Of a stretch of 57,936 bases of DNA, positions 49,923-57,807 are shown piece by piece; position 1 is the stretch's first letter, and every line of letters begins with the position of its first letter. A program made the translations under genes and the position numbers. The notes under the pieces are model-generated. The model saw only the letters and a list, made by a program, of their open reading frames with translations. It was not told the origin of the DNA and did no database searches. Origin of the DNA: an uncultured Pseudomonadota bacterium (lineage in GTDB: Bacteria > Pseudomonadota > Gammaproteobacteria > Steroidobacterales > Steroidobacteraceae); contig CAIMCI010000364.1 of the NCBI GenBank assembly GCA_903839465.1, forward strand, positions 1 to 57,936. Reading direction: 5' to 3'.

Positions 49923-50377
49923 CGTTTGCGCCTGATCCGGACGGGTGCCGGCGGGAAGCGCGTCGCGCGCAAGCTGTAGACTGCCTTCCTGAAAGCACGA
50001 TCATGCTAACCGACGCAGCCCCGCGCTCAACTACGGATTGCCCTGATTTTTTTCGGCGCACGTGGTGTGATTATGTTTGCCGGGGTGACATGGCCCGCAC
50101 GGAATGACATTGTTCCGCGTCGTTGGGTATGGCGCGGACCTCGGCTGCCGCCATTCTTTTCGGGGTCGGGTCGTTTGGATTGATCGGCCTCCCGACGCGT
50201 GCGCCGCTGGGCGCCGCGAACCCTAGAGGGTCGTCGGCGCGGGCGCAGGCAAATAACTAGATCATTGAATCAACGGAGCTTCCAGGCGGCTGAGAATCCT
50301 CGTCCCGGTTCCCGTCTAGAGCCGTCGGGCTAAAAGGATCAGGGCAGTTCGTTGTGGCGCGCCGAAGTCGGGCGCAA
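49923..50377. other. Gene-poor, lower-GC interval of 455 bp
   Basis: No convincing ORF, tRNA or transposon remnant was found on either strand. It contains a T7 run at 50045-50051, an imperfect inverted repeat CGGAA...TTCCG around 50100-50119, and stretches (for example around 50250-50290) with clearly lower GC than the flanks. It probably holds the leader of the methyltransferase gene and the downstream region of the DUF2939 gene. Confidence 0.6.
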
Positions 50378-50971
50378 CTACCGCCGAGTGGCTTTTCTCT
50401 TAGCCGGTACGGGAGTGAAGACTGATTGCGGAAGTTCTATACGGATAAGCTTCCAACTGAACAAACCTCGTCGCTCAATCGTCAGCGCAAGCGTTTGATC
50501 GGGGATGTCACTGCGTCGCATTGCGATGCGGAAACGATCGATGGTTCTGTACGACTGCTCGATTTCGACCGCTGACGAGTTCGATACAACGCCGGATTCG
50601 TTGCCAGAATCCGCTTCCGGCTTAGATACCTTGCCCTGACTCAACATCAGCGCAATGCCATCGGGCGTCACGTAGCTGTCGATCATGCGATCCGTGATTG
50701 CCGGGACCAACAACGCGCTTGCGGCGGCAAAAGAGTTGTCGCGCAACTTGGGGTCGGCGCTTATGGATTGCATGAGGTCGGCGGAGATCTGCGACTTGAA
50801 ACTCTCACGTACCGCGGCAAAGTCGACTGCCTGTTCTAGGCGGTCTCGATCCCCGCTTCTCGCGGCTTCCCTTAGATTAGCGAATGCCCAAAGTGGTGAA
50901 AGGCCATAGGCCGCGATTCCAATAATCACCGCGACGGCAACGGCGACCAAGGTCCAGGGTCTTTTGCTCAC
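50378..50971 (-). CDS. DUF2939 domain protein
   Basis: 197 aa from a GTG at 50971, with AGGTGG a few bases upstream. One N-terminal membrane anchor (WTLVAVAVAVIIGIAAYGLSPLWAF) followed by the DUF2939 pattern: [32 protein letters not shown], a Ser-rich middle, and SWKLIRIELPQ near the end. Function unknown; typically anchored with the domain in the periplasm. Codon use is less GC-biased than in the neighbours (visible from many A/T third positions), suggesting later arrival or weaker selection. Confidence 0.8.
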   Translation of the reverse strand: MSKRPWTLVAVAVAVIIGIAAYGLSPLWAFANLREAARSGDRDRLEQAVDFAAVRESFKSQISADLMQSISADPKLRDNSFAAASALLVPAITDRMIDSYVTPDGIALMLSQGKVSKPEADSGNESGVVSNSSAVEIEQSYRTIDRFRIAMRRSDIPDQTLALTIERRGLFSWKLIRIELPQSVFTPVPAKRKATRR

Positions 50972-51291
50972 AGCCCACCTGTGGCGGATACGGCAGATTT
51001 AATTAGAACCCGGCTGTCGGGGCGCCAAGAGGCGCGGACGCCACCGGGAGCCATGATTTATAGATAATTTCGTATCGACGGATTGTTACACAGGCTGCGA
51101 ATCGCCGGGTTTGGCCCTGGAGCGCGGCGTTTGCAGTCCCGACGAAATGGCACGCCTCGACGGCAGGCGGTCGGTCGGGCAGGCGTCCATGTCAACGTCT
51201 GCGGCACAAAGGTGAGGGTCGAATCGCTCACGGATATTCAGGCAGCAGTGGGAATCCTGCCCCCTGGTGCAGGGCTAACTCATTGAAAAGA
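50972..51291. other. 320-bp non-coding region upstream of DUF2939 and downstream of tRNA-Glu
   Basis: No supported gene. It should contain the DUF2939 promoter; the motif TCTAATTAAATC (minus strand, around 50997-51008) is AT-rich and may hold a -10 box. A 67-aa plus-strand frame at 51083-51286 was considered and rejected. The segment GCCCT-GCACC-AGGGG (minus strand, near 51260-51275) could be the tRNA 3' hairpin. Confidence 0.5.
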
Positions 51292-51367
51292 TGGCGCTCC
51301 CAGAGGGATTCGAACCCTCGTACCAGCCTTGAGAGGGCTGTGTCCTGGGCCTCTAGACGATGGGAGC
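51292..51367 (-). tRNA. tRNA-Glu, anticodon CUC
   Basis: 76 nt including encoded CCA. Acceptor GCTCCCA pairs with TGGGAGC, discriminator G73. The anticodon stem CAGCC/GGCTG encloses loop CTCTCAA with anticodon CTC (34-36), reading GAG. The T arm is GAGGG-TTCGAAT-CCCTC. All arms fold without mismatch. Single tRNA, not in a cluster. Confidence 0.96.
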
Positions 51368-51411
51368 GCTGGGGGAGCCTTCGAATGAAGTCTCACGGCT
51401 AGGACCTTGGT

Positions 51412-51439
51412 ATTATAGAAGGTTATTCCCACATCACAA
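51412..51439 (-). promoter_or_regulatory. Promoter of tRNA-Glu
   Basis: Reading on the minus strand, TTGTGA (51439-51434), a 16-bp spacer, then a consensus TATAAT (51417-51412). The predicted start is near 51405, about 38 nt before the mature tRNA. In this GC-rich genome an exact TATAAT upstream of a stable RNA gene is strong support. The region is shared with the upstream side of pcnB. Confidence 0.75.
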
Positions 51440-51462
51440 GCTAATCACGGCGGCCGTCACTC

Positions 51463-52893
51463 TTGAACGACACTCTTTCCAACGCTCCCGCGGGCCTGAC
51501 CTTGCCAACGGCCAAGCCCGTCATCATCGCGCGGGCCGACCATCCCATCTCCCGGGCCGACATCTCCGGAGCGGCGCTCAAGGTTCTCTATCGACTGAAG
51601 GACGCCGGCTACCAGGCGTTCCTCGTCGGCGGCAGCGTGCGCGACCTTCTGCTCGGCATCCGGCCGAAGGACTTCGACGTCGCGACCGATGCGCGCCCGG
51701 AAGACGTCCGGCGCCTGTTCCGCAATTGCCGGCTGATCGGCCGGCGCTTTCGCCTCGCGCACGTCGTCTTCGGCGACGAGATCATCGAGGTCGCGACCTT
51801 CCGCGCCGCCGCGGCCCCACCCGAAGTCGATGACGAGGATCATCGCGAGGACGAGGATCACCGCGCAAGTGACGAGAGCGGACGGATTCTCCGCGACAAC
51901 CTGTACGGGACCATCGACGAGGACGTCTGGCGGCGCGATTTCGCGGCCAACGCGCTCTACTACAACATTGCCGACTTCTCGATCTGGGACTATTGCGGCG
52001 GCGTTGCCGACGTCCAGCGCCGGGAACTGCGCCTGATCGGTGACCCGGAGACGCGCTACCGCGAGGACCCGGTGCGCCTGCTGCGCGCGGCCCGCTTCGC
52101 GGCCAAGCTCGGCTTCACGGTTCATCCGGATACCTACCGGCCGATGGCGACGCTGGCGCCGCTGCTCGCCGGCGTGCCGGCTGCGCGGCTGTTCGACGAG
52201 ACCCTGAAGCTGTTCCTGGGCGGGCACGCTGCCGCGTCCTTCAAGAGCCTGCAGGAATTCGATCTCTTCCGGATCCTGTTTCCCGCGGTAGCCGAAGAGC
52301 TGGAGCTCGAGCCGGACGGTCCGGCGCGTGCGCTGATCGATCTTGGCCTCAAGAATACCGACGAGCGCGTCGCCGACGGCCGCTCGGTGACGCCGACGTT
52401 CCTCTTCGCGGTGCTGCTGTTTGGCCCGATCGTCCGCCTGATCGAGGAGCGTGTCGCCGAGGGCCTGAACGAAAACGACGCCCTCGAGGACTCCTTCAAC
52501 CGCGTCGTCATCGAGCAGGTACGCCGGGTAGCGGTGCCCAAGCGCTTAACGCTGCCGCTGCGTGAACTGTACGGTCTGCAGCAGCGATTCGAGCGGCGCG
52601 GCGGCCGCAAGGCGCTGTTGCTCCTGAATCATCCGCGCTTTCGCGCCGCCTACGACTTCTTCGTGCTGCGCGCCGAGGCGGGCGCTGCCGATCCGGAACT
52701 GGCCGCCTGGTGGACCGAAGTGCAGACGCTGCCGCCGGAGGAACGGTCGGCGCGGATCGCGGCCGCCCCGGATGACGGCGCTGCCGCCGGCGCGGGTGGC
52801 GAGGCGGGCGGTGATCCGGTCAAGCGCCGGCGTCGTCGCCGGCGCCGCGGTGGCGGCGGACGTCCGGCGGGCGCGCCGCCGACCGGTGACTGA
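51463..52893 (+). CDS. pcnB: Poly(A) polymerase I
   Basis: Adds poly(A) tails to RNA 3' ends, promoting decay. 476 aa from a TTG at 51463; an in-frame stop (51442-51444) lies just upstream and no ATG or GTG is available near, so TTG is the best start (TTG 51501 is the alternative). Nucleotidyltransferase motifs GGSVRD (56-61) and DFD (Asp70, Asp72) with RRFRLAHV; the RRDFAANALYYN segment and LFDETLKLFL are PcnB-specific. A very acidic insertion (EVDDEDHREDEDH, about 122-134) and an Arg-rich C-terminal tail (KRRRRRRRRGGGGRPAG) are extended relative to E. coli. No good SD. Confidence 0.95.
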   Translation: MNDTLSNAPAGLTLPTAKPVIIARADHPISRADISGAALKVLYRLKDAGYQAFLVGGSVRDLLLGIRPKDFDVATDARPEDVRRLFRNCRLIGRRFRLAHVVFGDEIIEVATFRAAAAPPEVDDEDHREDEDHRASDESGRILRDNLYGTIDEDVWRRDFAANALYYNIADFSIWDYCGGVADVQRRELRLIGDPETRYREDPVRLLRAARFAAKLGFTVHPDTYRPMATLAPLLAGVPAARLFDETLKLFLGGHAAASFKSLQEFDLFRILFPAVAEELELEPDGPARALIDLGLKNTDERVADGRSVTPTFLFAVLLFGPIVRLIEERVAEGLNENDALEDSFNRVVIEQVRRVAVPKRLTLPLRELYGLQQRFERRGGRKALLLLNHPRFRAAYDFFVLRAEAGAADPELAAWWTEVQTLPPEERSARIAAAPDDGAAAGAGGEAGGDPVKRRRRRRRRGGGGRPAGAPPTGD

Positions 52894-53428
52894 GACGGCG
52901 GCCGGGCCGGAGTCCGGTGCGGCTCGCCCGGTCTGGGAGCCGGCCTACATCGGGGTCGGGTCCAACCTCGACCACCCGGGCCGCCGGGTGGTCGAGGCGA
53001 TCGACCGGCTCGCGGGACTTCCCGGCTCGCGGCTCGTCGGCCGCTCGCGGCTCTATGACTCGGCGCCGGTGGGCTTCGCCGACCAGCCGCCGTTCGTGAA
53101 CGCGGTCGCGGCCCTGGTGACGCGGCTGTCGATGCTCAACCTCTTCGCGGCGCTGCGTGATCTCGAGCGGCAGCTAGGCAAGACTCCCCCCGAGGTGCGG
53201 TTCGGTCCGCGTCTCATCGATCTCGACCTGCTCGTGTACGGCCAGGCGTCGCTTGAAAGCGATGCCCTCGTCGTGCCGCACCCGCGCCTGCACGAGCGGG
53301 CTTTCGTCCTGTATCCTCTGTCCGACATTGCACCGGATCTCTGGCTGCCGGGGCGCGGCCGGGTCGCGACGCTGGCGGCAACAGCCGATGGCAATGGTGT
53401 ATCGCCCGTAGCCCGCGAGAACGAGTGA
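52886..53428 (+). CDS. folK: 6-hydroxymethyl-7,8-dihydropterin pyrophosphokinase
   Basis: Folate synthesis: pyrophosphorylates the pterin before joining with p-aminobenzoate. 180 aa from the GTG at 52886, which overlaps the pcnB stop. Signature segments: YIGVGSNLDHPGRRV, FVNAVAAL, RFGPRLIDLDLLVYG, and VVPHPRLHERAFVL. The Asp-Asp metal pair is in IDLDLL. Translationally linked both to pcnB upstream and to the deoxynucleoside kinase downstream (GTGA). Confidence 0.95.
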   Translation: MTETAAGPESGAARPVWEPAYIGVGSNLDHPGRRVVEAIDRLAGLPGSRLVGRSRLYDSAPVGFADQPPFVNAVAALVTRLSMLNLFAALRDLERQLGKTPPEVRFGPRLIDLDLLVYGQASLESDALVVPHPRLHERAFVLYPLSDIAPDLWLPGRGRVATLAATADGNGVSPVARENE

Positions 53429-54111
53429 CCAGCGCCAATCCAAACGCCAATCCGCTCGTGCCCACCACGCCACTGCCTTACCAGTACGTGGTCATCGAGG
53501 GTCCGATCGGGGTCGGTAAAACCAGCCTCGCCCGCCGCCTGGCCGAAGCCTACGGCGGCGAGCTCGTGCTGGAGCACGCCGAGGAAAACCCGTTCCTCGA
53601 GCGCTTCTACCGCCAGCCGAAGACGGCGGCCCTGCCGGCCCAGCTCTACTTCCTCTTCCAGCGCTCGCGCCAGCTGCAGGCGCTGCGCCAGCACAGCCTG
53701 TTCCGGCCGCTGTGCATTGCCGACTTCCTGCTCGACAAGGACCGCCTGTTCGCGCGGGTCACCCTCGACGACGAGGAGTACTCCCTCTACGAACAGGTCT
53801 ATGAGCGCCTGTCGCTGGATGCTCCACGGGCGGACCTGGTGGTCTACCTGCAGGCACCGGTCGACGTGCTGCAGGACCGGATCGCGAGGCGCGGCATCCG
53901 CTACGAACAGGCCATGGAGCGGGATTACCTGCAGAAGCTGGCCGACGCGTACGCCCAGTTCTTCCACCACTACGACCGTTCGCCGCTCCTGATCGTCAAC
54001 GTGGCGGACATCGACTTCATCAACAACCCGTCTCACTTCGACCAGCTGCGGGCCGAGGTTGCCCGGCCGCGGCGCGGCCGGCACTACTTCAACCCGTTCC
54101 TCGAGGGCTGA
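53425..54111 (+). CDS. Deoxynucleoside kinase
   Basis: 228 aa, GTG start overlapping the folK stop. Phosphorylates deoxyadenosine, deoxyguanosine or related nucleosides in salvage. P-loop GPIGVGKT (26-33), EHAEENPFLERFY, CIADFLLDKDRLFARVTL (corresponding to the DRS/ERS region), and a lid segment with RIARRGIRYEQAME match the bacterial dNK/dGK family. Base specificity cannot be read directly. In many relatives folK is followed by panB; here this kinase takes that place. Confidence 0.9.
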   Translation: MTSANPNANPLVPTTPLPYQYVVIEGPIGVGKTSLARRLAEAYGGELVLEHAEENPFLERFYRQPKTAALPAQLYFLFQRSRQLQALRQHSLFRPLCIADFLLDKDRLFARVTLDDEEYSLYEQVYERLSLDAPRADLVVYLQAPVDVLQDRIARRGIRYEQAMERDYLQKLADAYAQFFHHYDRSPLLIVNVADIDFINNPSHFDQLRAEVARPRRGRHYFNPFLEG

Positions 54112-54197
54112 CGCGGCCCGTTCGGTCGCCCGCGGCCGACGGGCGATCGGGCAGCGCGCTATGGTGTTTGCCGCCGGATCGGCAATAATCCGACGAT

Positions 54198-55088
54198 ATG
54201 TCAACCATGCTGTCGGGCCAGTTCGCCACGGTCAGCCGCCTCACCAAGGTGACCGAGCAGATCACCGCGTGGCGCGCGGAAGGCCATTCCGTCGCCCTGA
54301 TCAGCACGCTGGGCGCCGTCCACCGCGGTCATCTGGCGCTGGTCAAGACGGCCGGGCGGGAGGCCGAACGGGTCATCGTCTGCGCCTACCGCAACCCGCT
54401 GCAGCTCGGTCCCGACGAGCGCGCCGACCGGCATCCGCGGGCCACCGAGAAGGATGCCGAGGCCATTGCCGCCGCCGGCGGTCACCTGCTGTTCACGCCG
54501 GCGGACTTCGACATCTTTCCGGGCGGTACCGAGGGCGGCACGCGGGTGGACGTGCCGGACCTGTCGTCGATTCTCTGCGGCACGAACCGGCCCTGGTTAT
54601 TCCCGGGCATCGCCACCGTGACAATGAAGCTCGTCGGCGCGATGCAGCCGCAGGTCCTGGTCGTCGGCGAGCGCGACTACCAGCAGTACGTCATCCTGCG
54701 TCGTGTCCTGACCGATCTGCTGCTGCCGACGCGCCTCGTCGCCGTGCCTACCATCCGCGAACACGATGGGCTCGCCGTGTCCACCATGAACCGGCAGCTG
54801 TCGGTACGCGAGCGGAACATCGCCTCGCGGCTCTACGAAATGCTGAGCGCCATCCGTCGCCGGCTGCAGAAGGGCGAGCGCGATTACGCGGTCCTGACGG
54901 ATTTCGGCATGAAGATCCTCGAGCGTGCGGGGCTCACCCCGGAGTACGTCTCGATCCGCCAGGCGGTGGATCTCGCGCCGGCCCGAGCCGACACGGCACG
55001 CTTCGCGGTGTTTGCCGCCGCGAAGCTCGGCGCGGTCCGTCTCACCGATACGGTGCTGGTCAAGCCCGACCCGCCGCCGGGCGCCTAG
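54198..55088 (+). CDS. PanC-like protein with altered active site
   Basis: 296 aa of the pantothenate synthetase (pantoate--beta-alanine ligase) family. Preserved: STLGAVHRGH with HxGH (42-45), RNPLQLGPDE, GERDYQQ. Altered relative to canonical PanC: the ATP-site Met of TMG is Leu; in RPxHFxG the His is Leu134; GEKD is GERD (Arg159); SSRN is STMN (Thr196, Met197). These positions bind ATP, pantoyl phosphate or the adenylate in structurally studied PanC. ATG at 54198 lies only 8 nt after an AATAAT box. No panB or panD neighbours. It may be a repurposed or inactive PanC; function should be considered unknown. Confidence 0.82.
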   Translation: MSTMLSGQFATVSRLTKVTEQITAWRAEGHSVALISTLGAVHRGHLALVKTAGREAERVIVCAYRNPLQLGPDERADRHPRATEKDAEAIAAAGGHLLFTPADFDIFPGGTEGGTRVDVPDLSSILCGTNRPWLFPGIATVTMKLVGAMQPQVLVVGERDYQQYVILRRVLTDLLLPTRLVAVPTIREHDGLAVSTMNRQLSVRERNIASRLYEMLSAIRRRLQKGERDYAVLTDFGMKILERAGLTPEYVSIRQAVDLAPARADTARFAVFAAAKLGAVRLTDTVLVKPDPPPGA

Positions 55089-56209
55089 TCCGATACCCCG
55101 TCGGCGGCCGCGCGCCGCTGCCGGTGGCGGGCGAGTGCCCATCCGGCGTGTTCGCGCACGAGGGCCGAGGGCGAGTCGGCGGCCCGCGTCAGTGCCGCGA
55201 GCACCGGCGCCGTCGGCGTCGAATTGCCGAGCGCCACGGCAATGTTGCGCTGCCAGCGGGCATAGCCGATGCGCCGGATCGCGCTGCTGGCGAGGCGCTC
55301 GTCGAATTCGCCTTCGCTCCAGGTCATCAGGTCGGCCAGCGCCGGCGCATCCAGTCCGTGCCGCGGCTCGAAGCCGGCCTGCCGGGCGAGGCGGGCGAAC
55401 TTGTTCCACGGGCAGACGAGCTGGCAGTCGTCGCAGCCGTAGATGCGATTGCCAAGCAACGGGCGCAGCTCCTCCGGTATCGCACCCTCGAGTTCGATCG
55501 TCAGGTAGGAGATGCAAAGCCGGGCATCGAGCTGGTACGGCGCGGTGATCGCCCCGGTCGGACACGCCGTGAGGCAGGCGGTGCAGCTGCCGCAGTGGTC
55601 GGTCGACGGCATGTCGGTCGGCAACGCGAGATCCGTGTACAGCTCGCCGAGGAAGAAGAGGGACCCGGCCTTCTCGTCGATCAGGTTGGTGTGTTTGCCG
55701 ATCCAGCCGAGCCCGGCATTGCGGGCCAGCGGCTTTTCCAGCACCGGCCCCGTATCGACGTAGGCACGAAAGCCGAACGGTCCTATCCGGCGGGCAACGC
55801 GGCGCGCGAGCTGCGCCAGCCGCGGCCGCATGAACTTGTGGTAGTCCCGGCCGACCGCGTAGCGCGACACGTAGCCGAGCTCCGGGTCGGCGAGCACCGC
55901 CTCGGCGTCGCGCGCCGAATGAGGCCAGTAGTTCAGCCGTACCGAGACGACCGTCAGCGTGCCCGGCACGAGTTCGGCCGGGCGGGACCGCTTGTCACCG
56001 TGGCGCGCCATGTAGCGCATCTCGCCGTGCCGGCCGGCGGCAAGCCAGGCACCGAGCCGGGTCTCGTCCTCGGCCAGTTCGATCGAACCGATGCCGACCG
56101 CCGAGAAGCCGAGCACGAGCGCGTCGGACTTGATCGCGGCGGCGAGTTCCGTCGGGTTGGCCGGCGGTGGGCCGGGGGCGGGCAGCGGTGGCGGATGGTC
56201 GGAATGCAC
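55085..56209 (-). CDS. queG: Epoxyqueuosine reductase
   Basis: Cobalamin-dependent Fe-S enzyme that reduces epoxyqueuosine to queuosine in tRNA. 374 aa from the GTG at 56209 (a second GTG at 56254 would add 15 low-quality residues). Features: VRLNYWP, RYAVGRDYHKFMRPRL, RAYVDTGPVLEKPLARNAG with LGWIGKHTNL, two [4Fe-4S] motifs (CGSCTACLTACPTGAI and CDDCQLVCPWN), and a C-terminal HEAT-like segment with ALGNSTPTAPVLAALTRA. The catalytic Asp is in the VDTGPVLEK region. Convergent with the PanC-like gene (4-bp overlap of the ends) and divergent from nnr. Confidence 0.95.
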   Translation of the reverse strand: MHSDHPPPLPAPGPPPANPTELAAAIKSDALVLGFSAVGIGSIELAEDETRLGAWLAAGRHGEMRYMARHGDKRSRPAELVPGTLTVVSVRLNYWPHSARDAEAVLADPELGYVSRYAVGRDYHKFMRPRLAQLARRVARRIGPFGFRAYVDTGPVLEKPLARNAGLGWIGKHTNLIDEKAGSLFFLGELYTDLALPTDMPSTDHCGSCTACLTACPTGAITAPYQLDARLCISYLTIELEGAIPEELRPLLGNRIYGCDDCQLVCPWNKFARLARQAGFEPRHGLDAPALADLMTWSEGEFDERLASSAIRRIGYARWQRNIAVALGNSTPTAPVLAALTRAADSPSALVREHAGWALARHRQRRAAADGVSD

Positions 56210-56283
56210 GGGCCCGAGTATAGGCGGCTGTGCCGTTGCGTTCGCGGGCGGCACGCGCCAGCCAATCGCGCGATAATCCGCCG

Positions 56284-57807
56284 ATGGAGTCCGTGAACCC
56301 GACTGCCGCCCGGCCCGTCTACAGCGTCGCCGCGGTCCGCGCCGCCGAGCGGGCGGCCGTCGAGGCGGCGGGTGTGGAGCTTTACACGCTGATGGAGCGC
56401 GCCGGCGAGGCGGCTCTGAGCCGGTTACGCGCGGTGCATCCGGCGGCCAGGCGGTTGCTCGTCCTGTGCGGCCCCGGCAATAACGGCGGTGACGGCTACG
56501 TTCTTGCGCGGCTGGCCGCGGCCGCGGGTCTCGACGTCACCGTGACGGCACCGCTGCCGCCGGCGAGCGCCGATGCGCGGCGCGCAGCGCAGGCCGCCGG
56601 TGTCGTTCCGCTCGCCTGCAACGACGGCCTGCTCGAGGCGGCGGACGTCATCGTCGATGCGCTCTTTGGCAGCGGCCTCGATCGCGCGCTCGAGGCACCG
56701 TGGCCGGCGCTGATCGGCGCCGTGAACAGCAGCGGCCGGCCGGTCTTCGCGCTCGACGTGCCCTCGGGGCTCGATGCCGACTCGGGCGCCGTCCACGGCG
56801 CCGTGATCAGCGCCGCCGACACCATCACCTTCGTGGCCGCCAAACCCGGGCTCTACCTTGACCACGGACCTGAGCGGGCCGGAAACGTCTGGATTGCCGG
56901 CCTCGGCGTCGCGGATCGGGCGTTCGCCGACACCGCGCCGGTGCTCGTCGGTCTGCACGATGACGATCTCCGCCAGGCGCTGCCGCGACGGTCGCGGGCG
57001 GCGCACAAGGGCACGCACGGCCGGGTCCTGATCGTGGCCGGCGGTGCGGGGATGGGCGGTGCGGCCCGCCTCGCGGGGCTGGCGGCGCTGCGCGCCGGCG
57101 CCGGTCTCGTCACGGTCGCGGCACACCCGGGTTCGATCGGCGTCATCAGCGCCGTGCCGGAACTGATCTGCCACGGCCTCGATGACCCAGGCGACGTGCG
57201 CGCCCTGCTTGCCGCGGCGGACATCGTCGCGGTCGGCCCGGGCCTTGGCCGCACGCCGTGGGCGCAAGCCCTGATCGCCGAGGTCCTCGCGGGGCCGGCT
57301 GCCGTGGTCATCGATGCCGATGCCCTCAACGAACTCGCGACACGCGCGGTGCCCCTGCCCCTGCCGCCGGCCGTCCTGACGCCCCATCCGGCCGAGGCCG
57401 CTCGCCTGCTCGGCCTCGACACCGCCGCGCGCGTCCAGGCGGATCGCCTGGGCTGCGTGCGCGCGCTTCGCGACCGGTACGGAGCGACCGTCGTGCTGAA
57501 GGGCGCGGCGAGCCTCGTCGCCTCGCCGGCGGGGCCCGTGGCGGTGTGCACGGCCGGCAATCCGGGCATGGCGGTGGCGGGACTGGGCGACGTGCTGACC
57601 GGTGTCATTGCCGCGATTGCGGCGCAGCAGCCGGACCGCGCCACCGGCGGCGCGGCGATGCTGCTGCGCGCCGCGCGGGCCGGTGTCCTTGTCCACGCCC
57701 TGGCCGGTGACCGGGCGGCGCAGGGGGCCGAGCGGGGACTGATCGCCACCGACGTGATCGGCGCGCTGCGCGGCACCGTCAACCCGATCGCCCCGAATCG
57801 CCCGTGA
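56284..57807 (+). CDS. nnr: Bifunctional NAD(P)H-hydrate epimerase/dehydratase
   Basis: Repairs hydrated NADH and NADPH. 507 aa. The N-terminal YjeF epimerase domain (about 1-215) has LCGPGNNGGDGYVLARLAA, DALFGSGLDR, VPSGLDAD. The C-terminal ADP-dependent dehydratase (about 235-500) has HKGTHGRVLIVAGG, GPGLGRTPWAQ, DADALNELA, TPHPAEAARLL, and GNPGMAVAGLGDVLTGVIAA. The ATG at 56284 lies 6 nt after GATAAT, so the transcript may be leaderless. Downstream TsaE overlaps (GTGA). Confidence 0.95.
   Translation: MESVNPTAARPVYSVAAVRAAERAAVEAAGVELYTLMERAGEAALSRLRAVHPAARRLLVLCGPGNNGGDGYVLARLAAAAGLDVTVTAPLPPASADARRAAQAAGVVPLACNDGLLEAADVIVDALFGSGLDRALEAPWPALIGAVNSSGRPVFALDVPSGLDADSGAVHGAVISAADTITFVAAKPGLYLDHGPERAGNVWIAGLGVADRAFADTAPVLVGLHDDDLRQALPRRSRAAHKGTHGRVLIVAGGAGMGGAARLAGLAALRAGAGLVTVAAHPGSIGVISAVPELICHGLDDPGDVRALLAAADIVAVGPGLGRTPWAQALIAEVLAGPAAVVIDADALNELATRAVPLPLPPAVLTPHPAEAARLLGLDTAARVQADRLGCVRALRDRYGATVVLKGAASLVASPAGPVAVCTAGNPGMAVAGLGDVLTGVIAAIAAQQPDRATGGAAMLLRAARAGVLVHALAGDRAAQGAERGLIATDVIGALRGTVNPIAPNRP

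Noticed and set aside
49558-50061. 167-residue minus-strand frame reaching upstream of the methyltransferase
   Set aside because: Mostly a frame-shifted reading of the methyltransferase with a short non-coding extension.
50200-50260. Possible tRNA fragment or att site (CGAACCCTAGAGGGTCG)
   Set aside because: Matches the tRNA-Glu T arm only over CGAACCCT; it is a short palindrome without further similarity.
51083-51286. 67-residue plus-strand frame between DUF2939 and tRNA-Glu
   Set aside because: No ribosome site, no family features, and Arg/Gly-rich composition as in random GC-rich DNA.
54112-54197. Remnant of panB between the kinase and the PanC-like gene
   Set aside because: Only 86 bp with no PanB-like translation in any frame.
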